64,000 nucleotides of DNA from Thermaurantimonas sp046299575 (lineage in GTDB: Bacteria; Bacteroidota; Bacteroidia; Flavobacteriales; Schleiferiaceae), in the NCBI RefSeq assembly GCF_046299575.1, contig NZ_JBKBHX010000002.1:124001-188000 (forward strand). The letters run 5' to 3'. Of the stretch, positions 42,711 through 51,696 are shown piece after piece. How positions within the stretch are numbered: position 1 is the first letter of the stretch; each line of letters starts with the position of its first letter. The notes under the pieces were generated by a model. It was not told the origin of the DNA and searched no databases. It saw nothing but the letters and a program-made list of their open reading frames with translations. Made by a program: the position numbers and the translations under genes.

Positions 42711-43978
42711 ATTTTTTGACTTTTGTTTTTAATTATTGGTAAAGCTAATTCACTTTCAAGAAGTAAGGGAATTATAAAACTAAAAAAGACCACTCCCCAC
42801 TGTCGCTCGAGATAACTCTCTGTTAAAAAACACAAAAAGATATACAATAAAACTAACAGTGCGTGCCACTTTTTGCAATGATAGGAATAGAAAATTGAAT
42901 AAACAAATATTCCAAGAAGTGCTGTTAATCCCAATAAGCCTGTTGCTATGGTTGTTTCGATAAATTGATTGTGTGCATTAAATTTTTCGCGATATCCATA
43001 CTTAAAATTATTTCGCAAATAACTGTTTTCTAAATCAAAACGCGCATCGCCAATTCCACTACCAAAAAACGGACGTTTTGCGATCTCTTGCAAGGCACAT
43101 TTCCATTCAGCCAGGCGAATAGTAATGCCGTTAAATCCTTCTTGAAAAGTTTCAGCTTCAATGTTATATTTCAACGAAGATAAATCAGAAAATCTGCCCT
43201 TTATCGATTCTGGAGCAATTCTATACAGCGTACTACCAAGCATCGCTATTCCAAGTAAAATAAATAAGTTTAGTTTAAAAGAATACTTGCGGATCAAGTA
43301 AAACACAAAAGTTATAAAAAATAATGCAAGAAAAGCTAAAATATTCATTCGGCTCTGAAGCAAAATTAATAGAGTAAAAAGACTGAGTGAAGCTATTACA
43401 TAGAAAATTTTCTTATAATTATTTAATAAGAGAAATAGAGATAGTATAAATACACTTCCCACCCAGATCGATAAATAAGCCGGATGGATTACCCACTCGC
43501 TCAAACCTACATAGGTGAAATAAGTGCTTATTATCTCTCCAGTTTCCGGATAGGTGTAATACAAACTTCCAGATTTGAGACTTCTATACAATCCAACAGA
43601 AAGAAAATATGGTGTAGATAGAGCAAAAAGTATTACAAGATTTCTCAGTATTTTGAATTTCACATTTTGATCTACGTTTTTTAAATAAAGATTCATTACA
43701 AAAGGCAAAAATACTAATGGGACTTTTATAGCTAATTTTTGCTTTGCTTCTTCTACATTTTCACTGTAAAATGATGATATAAAATACACTAAATAAAGAG
43801 CTATAAACGGAATATGATAACGGTCAAAAGAAAATAAAATCTTTTTATTGATGAACAACCAGAATGTAGTAAGTAAAAACAATACAAGTACGAGCGCGGT
43901 CGTATTCTCTGGAAGAATCATACTGGCTGGAATCAAAATGCCAAAGAAAAGAAAAATATTTTCTTTACTCAGAAGCAA
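42707..43978 (-). CDS. O-antigen ligase (WaaL/Wzy-type) family membrane protein
   Basis: The 423-residue protein has about 10-12 predicted TM segments and the family's periplasmic loop with NAHNQF-type motif (KFNAHNQFIE) and FGSGIGDARFD upstream of it. Such proteins join or polymerise surface glycans on undecaprenyl carriers. The longest frame starts at a TTG (43978), overlapping the upstream gene by 14 nt; an ATG at 43921 would cut into the first TM. The gene is strikingly AT-rich relative to most of the window. Confidence 0.82.
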   Translation of the reverse strand: MLLSKENIFLFFGILIPASMILPENTTALVLVLFLLTTFWLFINKKILFSFDRYHIPFIALYLVYFISSFYSENVEEAKQKLAIKVPLVFLPFVMNLYLKNVDQNVKFKILRNLVILFALSTPYFLSVGLYRSLKSGSLYYTYPETGEIISTYFTYVGLSEWVIHPAYLSIWVGSVFILSLFLLLNNYKKIFYVIASLSLFTLLILLQSRMNILAFLALFFITFVFYLIRKYSFKLNLFILLGIAMLGSTLYRIAPESIKGRFSDLSSLKYNIEAETFQEGFNGITIRLAEWKCALQEIAKRPFFGSGIGDARFDLENSYLRNNFKYGYREKFNAHNQFIETTIATGLLGLTALLGIFVYSIFYSYHCKKWHALLVLLYIFLCFLTESYLERQWGVVFFSFIIPLLLESELALPIIKNKSQKI

Positions 43979-45029
43979 GTGAATGTTTTTTTTGTTTTAA
44001 GTAAAAAATTGTTCCGCTGAAAAATAATGCGATGAAAAGGTAAATTACTACTTGAAATTTGGGTAGTACTTTACCATTAAAATACCATGCTAAAGCAATG
44101 AAAAATATGTTGAAAAAATATAAGATAAGTGCGGCCTGATAATGTTTTAATCCCAGATCAGTAAGCATATGATGAATGTGATTTCTATCAGCTTTAAATG
44201 GAGATTTTTTATGGATAAAAATTCGAATAAATACAATTCTCATCGTATCAAATACAGGTACTATTAAAACAGCCAATGAATACGATACAGCCGATATATT
44301 ATAAAAAATATTCGGTTTAAAATCCTCACTTATTTTTATGAAATATACAGTGAGAACAGTTACTAAAAATCCGATTACCATTGATCCGGAATCGCCCATA
44401 AATATTTTCCCTTTAAAATTATAAATACTAAAAGCCGTCAATGCACCGGAAATACACAAAGATAGTATTAAAAATAATGGCTCTTTCATCACCCAAAACC
44501 ACCAGGAATAGGTCAAACTTACTATTATACCTATTCCTGCTGATAGTCCATTGATTCCATCAATAAAGTTAAAAGCATTAATCAAAAATAAAAATACAAA
44601 AATGGTTAGCAAAACACTTGATATATATGGAACTTCGAATATTCCAAAAATTCCATAAATGCTTTTAATTCGAACCCCTCCATGGACAGAAATAATTAAA
44701 GCTGCTAATAATTGACCGAGTAGTTTTTTGTAGGGAACCATTGGATACAAATCGTCTTTTACACCCGTGACAAAAAGTACAATGAGTGCACATAAAATAC
44801 TGTTAAGTTCTTGATAAGGAATACCCGCAGAAAAAAATAAAAAACTAAAGATCATTCCGCCGAAAATACCAATACCTCCAAGAGCAGAAATGCGTTCCTG
44901 ATGATTCTTTCTCTCATCAGGTTTATCGTATAATTTTTTTACTAAACTCAGCCTGATGATGGGTGGAATACTGAAATAAGTAATTAAAAAGGAGCTTAAT
45001 GCTGCTGCTATTGGAATGCTGATGCTCAC
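43965..45029 (-). CDS. MraY/WecA-type polyprenyl-phosphate sugar-1-phosphate transferase
   Basis: The 354-residue membrane protein has about ten TM segments and the family motifs: DxPDERKNH (here KPDERKNHQERISALGG), INAFNFIDGINGLSAG, FMGDSGSMVIGF, and the HHxL histidine motif DRNHIHHMLTDLG. It should transfer GlcNAc-1-P or a similar sugar to undecaprenyl phosphate, starting a surface glycan. It begins at GTG (45029). It pairs with the O-antigen ligase-like gene; both are AT-rich. Confidence 0.92.
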   Translation of the reverse strand: MSISIPIAAALSSFLITYFSIPPIIRLSLVKKLYDKPDERKNHQERISALGGIGIFGGMIFSFLFFSAGIPYQELNSILCALIVLFVTGVKDDLYPMVPYKKLLGQLLAALIISVHGGVRIKSIYGIFGIFEVPYISSVLLTIFVFLFLINAFNFIDGINGLSAGIGIIVSLTYSWWFWVMKEPLFLILSLCISGALTAFSIYNFKGKIFMGDSGSMVIGFLVTVLTVYFIKISEDFKPNIFYNISAVSYSLAVLIVPVFDTMRIVFIRIFIHKKSPFKADRNHIHHMLTDLGLKHYQAALILYFFNIFFIALAWYFNGKVLPKFQVVIYLFIALFFSGTIFYLKQKKHSLASE

Positions 45030-45126
45030 TTAATGGCCTCGGATTTAATAAGTTTCTGGTGCAAAAAAACTACAATTACACTAAAAGTTACCAAAATGAG
45101 TTGATATGCGATTTCTTAAAAAAGAA

Positions 45127-45149
45127 AAAGCCCTGATATACAGGGCTTT
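45127..45149 (-). terminator. Rho-independent terminator after the peroxiredoxin gene
   Basis: AAAGCCCTG and CAGGGCTTT are perfect 9-nt arms around ATATA; on the minus strand the stem runs into a T-rich tract. Confidence 0.85.
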
Positions 45150-45169
45150 GAGATTTAGATATTTGATTT

Positions 45170-45802
45170 TTAGTGCTTACTGAGGTATTCGGCCACACCG
45201 CTGTGAGAAGCGCTCATACCTTCTTTTCCTTTGCTCCAATTTGCTGGGCATACTTCGCCTTTTTCTTCGAAGTACTGAAGGGCATCTACCATTCTGAGTG
45301 CTTCATCAACGCTACGGCCGAGCGGCATATCATTTACTAACTGATGGCGTACGATGCCATTTTTATCGATCAGGAATAAGCCTCTGTAAGCAACTAATTC
45401 GCCTTCAGCGCAGAGTTCATCCTTGTCGTTGTAATAATATGTTCCAGCCAATACATCGTAGTTGCTAGCGATGGTCTTGTTCGTATCAGCCAAGATAGGA
45501 TATGTTATGCCCTTAATACCACCTTGTTCTTTGGGTACTTGCAACCAGCCCCAGTGTGACTGCTCGGTATCGGTAGAGGCAGCTATTACTTGTACATTCC
45601 GAGCCTCAAATTCAGCAAGCTTCTCTTGAAAAGCGTGGAGCTCTGTGGGGCATACGAAAGTGAAATCCTTTGGATAGAAGAAGAGGATCACATATTTTTT
45701 GCCTTCGAACTGGCTAAGAGTGAAATTTTCCACAATTTCCTCGCCGTTGATTACGGCATTTACACTGAAGTCGGGTGCTTTTTTTCCTACTAATACTCCC
45801 AT
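45170..45802 (-). CDS. Typical 2-Cys peroxiredoxin
   Basis: The 210-residue AhpC/Prx1-type protein reduces hydrogen peroxide and organic peroxides. The peroxidatic C51 is in FTFVCPTELHAF and the resolving C185 in GEVCPANW. No ahpF follows, so a thioredoxin is the likely reductant. It is monocistronic, with a TACCTTTG promoter box and a terminator. Confidence 0.95.
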   Translation of the reverse strand: MGVLVGKKAPDFSVNAVINGEEIVENFTLSQFEGKKYVILFFYPKDFTFVCPTELHAFQEKLAEFEARNVQVIAASTDTEQSHWGWLQVPKEQGGIKGITYPILADTNKTIASNYDVLAGTYYYNDKDELCAEGELVAYRGLFLIDKNGIVRHQLVNDMPLGRSVDEALRMVDALQYFEEKGEVCPANWSKGKEGMSASHSGVAEYLSKH

Positions 45803-45830
45803 TGCTGTTTTGATTTTTAATTGACCGTCG

Positions 45831-45838
45831 CAAAGGTA
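45831..45838 (-). promoter_or_regulatory. -7 promoter element of the peroxiredoxin gene
   Basis: On the minus strand TACCTTTG matches TAnnTTTG exactly, 28 nt before the ATG. Confidence 0.5.
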
Positions 45839-45908
45839 GAACGAACCAACTACCTCATCATTATCAATTCAATATATTTTTCTGAATTTTTGATAGAGTA
45901 TACCTATA

Positions 45909-46622
45909 TCAATGGAGGAATTCGACCATTGCAAATGCGAGGCCCGATGCTAAGGCGATGGTGACTAATTTCATCATATTAAAACGGTGATTGTGGCTGC
46001 TTTCAAAAATGATCGTTGTTGAGATATGCATGAAAATACCCGCCACTAAGGCTAAGAGATATACAAAAATTTTCTGAAATGCTGGTATGTAATAACCGGC
46101 CAAGGCACCTGCCGGTGAGCTCATGGCAAAAAGCGCGAGATATAATAAAATTTTATTTCGCTTTAATCCTTTGGATTTTAAAATCATATATAGAATTATG
46201 CCGATAGGCAAATGATGAAAGACCACCCCCCAAAAGAGTAAATTGCCTTCATCGAGTATCCACTGTACGCCCAATGGTAAACTCTCTAGAATGCTGTGTA
46301 GATAGAGACCAACTACAGCTCCTTTTGATAAAGATAGCACGTGATCGTGATGATGGTGATGTCCATGCTCTATACCCTGTGTGAAAAATTCTAAAACGAT
46401 TTGAAGCAAAATGCCTAATATAATGAAAAGCCCAACAATGTGGTTGTGACCACTTCGTTCATAAATGTCAGGCAATATGTGAAGTGCCGTAATGGCAAGG
46501 ATGAATGAGCCAGAAAATGCCAACAAGATTTTTAGACCCGAATGGTTTCTTGAGGTAAACCATCGTGCCAACCACGCTCCTGAGAATGTACTGAAAAATA
46601 ATATTAGTAAATTGACTATCAA
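45909..46622 (-). CDS. ZIP family metal transporter
   Basis: The 237-residue membrane protein has about eight TM helices, a histidine-rich cytoplasmic loop (HGHHHHHDH at 86-94) and the TM motif HSILESLPLG that binds metal. It probably imports zinc or another divalent metal. The start is a TTG overlapping the methyltransferase stop (TTGA). Confidence 0.9.
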   Translation of the reverse strand: MIVNLLILFFSTFSGAWLARWFTSRNHSGLKILLAFSGSFILAITALHILPDIYERSGHNHIVGLFIILGILLQIVLEFFTQGIEHGHHHHHDHVLSLSKGAVVGLYLHSILESLPLGVQWILDEGNLLFWGVVFHHLPIGIILYMILKSKGLKRNKILLYLALFAMSSPAGALAGYYIPAFQKIFVYLLALVAGIFMHISTTIIFESSHNHRFNMMKLVTIALASGLAFAMVEFLH

Positions 46623-47347
46623 GGTTTTTTGGCTATTATGATCACCCTTGGCGAAGTAGTTTCATCAAAGGAATGAAGCTTAATATTACCATATAGCGCT
46701 TTTATTTCAAGCCCAACTTGGGTGATTAAATTTTGCAACAAAGTTGCATCAAAAAGTTGAACACGTTCAAAAAAAGTGTAAATTCTACCAGAGTCGTTCA
46801 CTACAATTTGTTTTACGACTTTTTCATTTTCGATAAATCGGCTGATTTCGAATCGGATACCTGATATTTCGATAGTTTGATTTGGAATCACACCTTCCTT
46901 TACAGCCCTTGCATTCAAAAAGTCAAAAACAAAATAACCACCCGACTTCAAAGACTTTTCAATGTTTTTTAAAGTCAAAATATGATCATCTAGTGTATCA
47001 AAATATCCAAAAGATGTAAACAAGTTGAAGACAGCATCGTACACCTGATGACCGTATGGCTGACGCATGTCGTGTACGAAATATTGAATTTTTGGTGTTC
47101 CTTGTTCTACTGCAAATTGTATTGACGAAGTTGAGATATCGAGACCAGTTACAAGCCATGCATGCTCAGCTAATATGCGAGCATGGCGCCCCCTGCCACA
47201 AGCTAAATCAAGCACGTGTGCATAAGGGGGCAATTTTATGCGCTTACACAGATTTGTGATGAATTCTTTTGCTTCTTGTTCGTCTCGATGGTTATATAAA
47301 ATATGATAATATTCTGTATCAAACCAGATTTTAAACCAATCACTCAT
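46619..47347 (-). CDS. Class I SAM-dependent methyltransferase
   Basis: The 242-residue enzyme has the SAM motif VLDLACGRGRHARIL near residue 45, the acidic end of strand 2 (TGLDIS) and FNLFTSFGYF near 108. The substrate is not evident; proteins of this type in Bacteroidota often sit beside transporters. It lies 10 nt after the FadL-like gene and overlaps the ZIP gene by 4 nt. Confidence 0.85.
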   Translation of the reverse strand: MSDWFKIWFDTEYYHILYNHRDEQEAKEFITNLCKRIKLPPYAHVLDLACGRGRHARILAEHAWLVTGLDISTSSIQFAVEQGTPKIQYFVHDMRQPYGHQVYDAVFNLFTSFGYFDTLDDHILTLKNIEKSLKSGGYFVFDFLNARAVKEGVIPNQTIEISGIRFEISRFIENEKVVKQIVVNDSGRIYTFFERVQLFDATLLQNLITQVGLEIKALYGNIKLHSFDETTSPRVIIIAKKP

Positions 47348-47357
47348 TCGGCAAATA

Positions 47358-48806
47358 TCAGAATCCTCTGAATATTAGAGAGAGCATCAAAATATTTCTA
47401 TTGTTTTTCAGAGTAGCTGCCGGTATGTAGTTAGCATCATATATAAAGAATTCTTGGCTGTTTAGAAATAAAGTATATGAAACATCCGCTTGAAATTCGT
47501 TGCTTCTGAAGCCAAAACCGGTGTGTATTCCATTATAACGACCTGATTTAGAGTCTCTGTTAAAAGGTGAAGTCACCAGGCTATAGCCACCCCGCAGCGA
47601 AAGTTTTTCGACCCTCCACTCAGTGCCGATTCTGAATTGATGCGACACTTGGTAGAGTTCTTTGATTTGCCTGTTGTCTTCTGATAGGCTGTACAAGGAT
47701 GATCTTAGTCGGTTTGTACTAAAGTCAGTGAAATGATATTCAGCTGAAACAAGTCCGATATTGTCAAAAATGTAGGAACCGCCTAATTGAATCCGGAGTG
47801 GTGTAGTCAGTTGAAAGCGAATATTGTCATCAACCAGAGGATTTGGCCTGTGCTCTACATTGTCGAAGGTGCGGCTTGAGGGCGCTACTTCGAAATTTCC
47901 TCTTATAGAGTACAGGGTAGGTGTATGCAGTGCAGCCGATACACGAATATTTTGCTCGATTCGGTAAATAACTCCGGCTTTAAGATTAATGCCCGATCCT
48001 GTTAAGTTTAAAAATTCACGCAGTTGATAGGAGCGCAGGATAGATGAAATGTCGTAATTCGATTCTGTGTAAAAAACTTCTTCTTGATAATTGATAAAAG
48101 GAACGCCTAATTGCACACCCCACTGAATTTTGTTCAAATAATTACCGCCATAAGTGAACGCAAACTCTGAAATCGTACCTTGTGTCTGCCTCCGATGGCG
48201 ATGTAAAATGTTGTCGCCATATGCCCACAGTTTATCGATTATTTTAGTGTTTTGATCTGTATAGTCAATCAAATAGGGGAAGAAAGCTACATAATACAGG
48301 TAAGGATCAGAGTTTAAGAGTTGAACATCAGTTTTGCCTTGAGCTCTATCAAACCAAACTTGACCAATGGAGCTAGAATGAACCCCGTCGATTTGATGCT
48401 CACTGTTGAGGTTTGCCAATCTGTTAAAGGTTAATCCAAAAACCTGCTTATTTTTTGTTTGTTTTTTGCTCTCGACCCTTCGTACAAGACCTAAATTACC
48501 TAGAAGTAATCTGTCGTAAGAGCTGGGCGTTGAGACACCTTGAAAAGTTGAATTCACATTGCTAAACAGAAATCCAAAAGACAAAGTAGTTTCATCCATT
48601 CGGTAAACACCAATACCTGCCGGATTGTCGTGAATGCCTGATATATCGTTTCCCAATGCGCCAAATGCTCCGGCTATTCCATTATAGCGTGCTGTGCCAT
48701 AGGGTAGTAAAAAGCTAAATCTCAGAGCATCAGTGGCGTTTTGAGCAAATAATTGGATTGTAGAAGCACTTATTAATATTAAAAAGATAATTATTTTTTT
48801 GTACAT
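47358..48806 (-). CDS. OmpP1/FadL-like outer-membrane transport protein
   Basis: The 482-residue protein has a signal peptide (to about LFAQ) and the N-terminal hatch-like GTARYNGIAGAFGALGNDIS and HDNPAGIGVY typical of OmpP1/FadL/TodX barrels that import hydrophobic substrates. The C terminus ends in a beta strand RNILMLSLIFRGF. It heads a three-gene unit with the methyltransferase and ZIP genes, and follows a strong terminator. Confidence 0.85.
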   Translation of the reverse strand: MYKKIIIFLILISASTIQLFAQNATDALRFSFLLPYGTARYNGIAGAFGALGNDISGIHDNPAGIGVYRMDETTLSFGFLFSNVNSTFQGVSTPSSYDRLLLGNLGLVRRVESKKQTKNKQVFGLTFNRLANLNSEHQIDGVHSSSIGQVWFDRAQGKTDVQLLNSDPYLYYVAFFPYLIDYTDQNTKIIDKLWAYGDNILHRHRRQTQGTISEFAFTYGGNYLNKIQWGVQLGVPFINYQEEVFYTESNYDISSILRSYQLREFLNLTGSGINLKAGVIYRIEQNIRVSAALHTPTLYSIRGNFEVAPSSRTFDNVEHRPNPLVDDNIRFQLTTPLRIQLGGSYIFDNIGLVSAEYHFTDFSTNRLRSSLYSLSEDNRQIKELYQVSHQFRIGTEWRVEKLSLRGGYSLVTSPFNRDSKSGRYNGIHTGFGFRSNEFQADVSYTLFLNSQEFFIYDANYIPAATLKNNRNILMLSLIFRGF

Positions 48807-48830
48807 TTTAATTGCATTTTTTCTCTTTTA

Positions 48831-48859
48831 AAAAAAAAGGCAGAAGAATCTGCCTTTTT
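48831..48859 (-). terminator. Rho-independent terminator after the Trp/Met-rich lipoprotein gene
   Basis: GGCAGA and TCTGCC pair around AGAA (48839-48854), and the minus strand continues into nine T. Confidence 0.8.
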
Positions 48860-48895
48860 GTGAAACCAAGCCATGAAAAAGAAAGGAGCAAAATT

Positions 48896-50074
48896 TTATC
48901 GCAATCTGCCTCCCGAAGAGCCTCCGCCTCTTACTGCTCCTCCTGAGTTTCCATTAAAAGATGGTGTTGAATTGAACTGGCGTGCACCGCTGCTAGGTGA
49001 AGAGTGGTTCTGTCTTTGAAGAGGTGCTGATTCGTAAGAGTTCTGACGCTGGATGGGTCTAACGGGAATTGTTTCCATCTGACCGCGGTTGTATTGTCTT
49101 GTAGCAGGCGCAGTGTATTCAGTTGGTCTTCTTTCTATTCTCTGAGGCAGCTGATAGCCACGAGTTGCTGGCATTTCTGATTGAATGCCTCTTTGAATGC
49201 GATCAGCCTGAAGGGTGTTAGCATTTATGCGTTCAGCGTAATCACCTCTAGAAATAGTAGCTGAGGATACATCGCGAGTCCTGCTTAAATCAGAAACTCT
49301 GAGACGGCTTACTGGTAAGTTTTCCTGACTTACATTGTTAGTTGTTAGTCTGTAATTCGATGAAATAGGTTCGGTAGCCACGTATTCTCTGCCTGAGCGA
49401 AGTTGACTAACGCGATTGGCAGGAGCTTCGGCAGCTGTAGATTTTCTACCCACTCCAGCACCAGTACTTGCATAGCTGCCTGTACGTATGCCTTGAAGAG
49501 GTGTAACTAAACGGGGAGGTTGAACTACAATCCATCCGGGGTTCCAACCCCAGCCAAATCCGGGATACCAGGGATTTATCCAGGGATTACTCCAAGCCAT
49601 AGGATGACCCCAGAAAGGATCCCACATCATGGTGTTGTACATCCAGGGATCCCACATCCACATGCGGTTCATCATCCAGGGATCCCAGTACCAAGGATTG
49701 TATGCCCAAGATGGACCCCAACCCATTCCCCAGCGGCTCCAACCCATTCCCCATCCAAAGCCCAAGTTAAGGCCTGGTCTCATCCACATGGGGTAGAAAC
49801 CCATACCCCACATAGGGTTAAACCCACCGTAAAAGTTATTATTTACAATAGTTTGACCTTGAGATTTGTAATTCGGATCAAAATAATCATCTACAGCAGA
49901 TGCTGTACTTTCGTTGTTATTGTCTGATTGAGCTAAGCTACCTGTGGGAATGTTACCAATGGCAGGGTTGTAATAAATGCCATCTTCGTAAAAGTTTGAT
50001 ACTATCCTATTCGAAGTATTACATGAGGATACTATCAAACCCACAATTGCTCCTAAAATCAAAATCCGTTTCAT
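48896..50074 (-). CDS. Lipoprotein with Trp/Met/Gly/Pro-rich repeat region
   Basis: The 392-residue protein has a signal peptide and lipobox VSSC (C18). Residues 81-181 are built of short W, M, G, P, N-rich units (WDPWM, NPWY, GWGMGW, DPFWGHPM), followed by an Arg/Ser/Gln-rich disordered tail ending GGSSGGRLR. I know of no enzyme family that fits; similar aromatic/Met-rich exported proteins occur as surface or metal-binding proteins. Met and His/Trp might bind copper, but this is inference. It has a good promoter (50113-50142) and its own terminator, so it is expressed alone. Confidence 0.8.
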   Translation of the reverse strand: MKRILILGAIVGLIVSSCNTSNRIVSNFYEDGIYYNPAIGNIPTGSLAQSDNNNESTASAVDDYFDPNYKSQGQTIVNNNFYGGFNPMWGMGFYPMWMRPGLNLGFGWGMGWSRWGMGWGPSWAYNPWYWDPWMMNRMWMWDPWMYNTMMWDPFWGHPMAWSNPWINPWYPGFGWGWNPGWIVVQPPRLVTPLQGIRTGSYASTGAGVGRKSTAAEAPANRVSQLRSGREYVATEPISSNYRLTTNNVSQENLPVSRLRVSDLSRTRDVSSATISRGDYAERINANTLQADRIQRGIQSEMPATRGYQLPQRIERRPTEYTAPATRQYNRGQMETIPVRPIQRQNSYESAPLQRQNHSSPSSGARQFNSTPSFNGNSGGAVRGGGSSGGRLR

Positions 50075-50112
50075 GGCGTTGGTGTTTAGGGTTAATAGTT
50101 AATTTCGCACAC

Positions 50113-50142
50113 CAAATATAGCGCAATAACTGTACCAACAAA
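50113..50142 (-). promoter_or_regulatory. Promoter of the Trp/Met-rich lipoprotein gene
   Basis: On the minus strand TTTG (50142-50139), 18 nt, then TATATTTG (50120-50113), the same geometry as the rpsO promoter. The ATG is 38 nt further on. Confidence 0.6.
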
Positions 50143-50147
50143 ATTCT

Positions 50148-51623
50148 ATGGCAAAAGAACTTACATCGCGAGAATCAGATTATGCCAAGTGGTATAACGA
50201 TCTGGTAATCAAAGCAGACCTGGCTGAAAACAGTGGAGTAAGAGGCTGTATGGTCATAAAGCCATACGGCTATTCGATATGGGAGAAAATTCAGGCCGAA
50301 CTCGACCGAAAGTTTAAAGAGACAGGCCACGTGAATGCATATTTTCCTTTGTTTATACCTAAATCTTATTTAAGTAAAGAAGCAGCTCATGTAGAAGGCT
50401 TTGCTAAAGAGTGTGCTGTGGTGACACATTACCGATTAAAAAATTCGCCCGATAAAAAAGGAGTAGTGGTGGACGAAGAGGCTAAACTTGAAGAAGAGCT
50501 CATCGTTCGGCCCACCTCCGAAACAATCATCTGGGATACCTATCGAAATTGGATTCAGTCCTACAGAGATCTTCCTTTATTAATCAATCAGTGGGCTAAT
50601 GTGGTACGCTGGGAAATGCGAACCCGCTTATTCTTACGCACTGCTGAGTTTTTGTGGCAAGAAGGGCACACTGCCCATGCAACTCGCGAAGAGGCCATGG
50701 CAGAGGCAGAGCAAATGCTCAATGTGTACGCTGATTTTGTGGAAAATTTTATGGCGATACCTGTAATCAAAGGAGTAAAATCGCCAAATGAACGCTTTGC
50801 TGGTGCTGAGGAGACCTACTGCATTGAAGCTATGATGCAAGATGGCAAGGCGTTGCAGGCTGGTACGTCACACTTTCTGGGGCAGAATTTCGCTAAAGCA
50901 TTTGATGTAAAATTTGCCAATAGAGAGGGCCGTGAAGAGTATGTATGGGCTACCAGTTGGGGTGTATCTACCCGATTGATTGGCGCTCTCATAATGACGC
51001 ATAGTGACGACAACGGACTTGTATTGCCTCCAAAACTTGCTCCCATTCAGGTAGTCATAGTTCCGATTTACAGAGGCAAAGAAGACTTTGAGAATGTCGA
51101 TTTAGTGGCAAGAGGAATTTTTGAAAATTTAAAAAAGGCTGGTATTACAGTAAAATATGACGACCGCGATACCCATAAACCGGGTTGGAAATTTAACGAA
51201 TATGAATTGAAGGGTGTTCCTATACGCATAGCCATTGGCCCGAAAGATGTGGAAAACAATCAAGTAGAAATTGCACGTCGCGATACGTTGCAAAAAATTA
51301 CCGTTTCACAAATTGGACTGACCGATTTTATTAAAAACTTACTCGACGAAATACAGCAAAACATCTACGAAAAGGCCAGAAAATTCAGAGATTCAATGAT
51401 CACTAAAGCGGATACTTGGGATGAGTTTGTACAAATACTCGAAACCAAGGGTGGATTCATAAGTGCTCACTGGGATGGAACATCTGAAACGGAGGAAAAA
51501 ATAAAGGAGCTGACGAAAGCAACCATTCGATGCATTCCACTCGACGCACAGCCTGAAGAGGGCAAGTGCATATTAACCGGTAAACCTTCTTCTAAAAGAG
51601 TGCTTTTTGCGAGAGCATATTGA
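50148..51623 (+). CDS. proS: Proline--tRNA ligase (archaeal/eukaryotic-type)
   Basis: The 491-residue class II synthetase charges tRNA-Pro. Motif 2 and 3 regions are visible (VRWEMRTRLFLRTAEFLWQEGH; SWGVSTRLIGALIM), as is the anticodon-binding domain (KYDDRDTHKPGWKFNEYELKG). It lacks the bacterial editing insertion, so it is the short type 3 ProS with a C-terminal zinc-like domain. It is divergent from the lipoprotein gene and 73 nt before pdhB. Confidence 0.96.
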   Translation: MAKELTSRESDYAKWYNDLVIKADLAENSGVRGCMVIKPYGYSIWEKIQAELDRKFKETGHVNAYFPLFIPKSYLSKEAAHVEGFAKECAVVTHYRLKNSPDKKGVVVDEEAKLEEELIVRPTSETIIWDTYRNWIQSYRDLPLLINQWANVVRWEMRTRLFLRTAEFLWQEGHTAHATREEAMAEAEQMLNVYADFVENFMAIPVIKGVKSPNERFAGAEETYCIEAMMQDGKALQAGTSHFLGQNFAKAFDVKFANREGREEYVWATSWGVSTRLIGALIMTHSDDNGLVLPPKLAPIQVVIVPIYRGKEDFENVDLVARGIFENLKKAGITVKYDDRDTHKPGWKFNEYELKGVPIRIAIGPKDVENNQVEIARRDTLQKITVSQIGLTDFIKNLLDEIQQNIYEKARKFRDSMITKADTWDEFVQILETKGGFISAHWDGTSETEEKIKELTKATIRCIPLDAQPEEGKCILTGKPSSKRVLFARAY

Positions 51624-51696
51624 TTTCTTCGACAGCTTGCCAATGAAGCCTATTTTTGCTCCTTTGATTTTTTAAAAAATTCATTAGCGAATCAAA

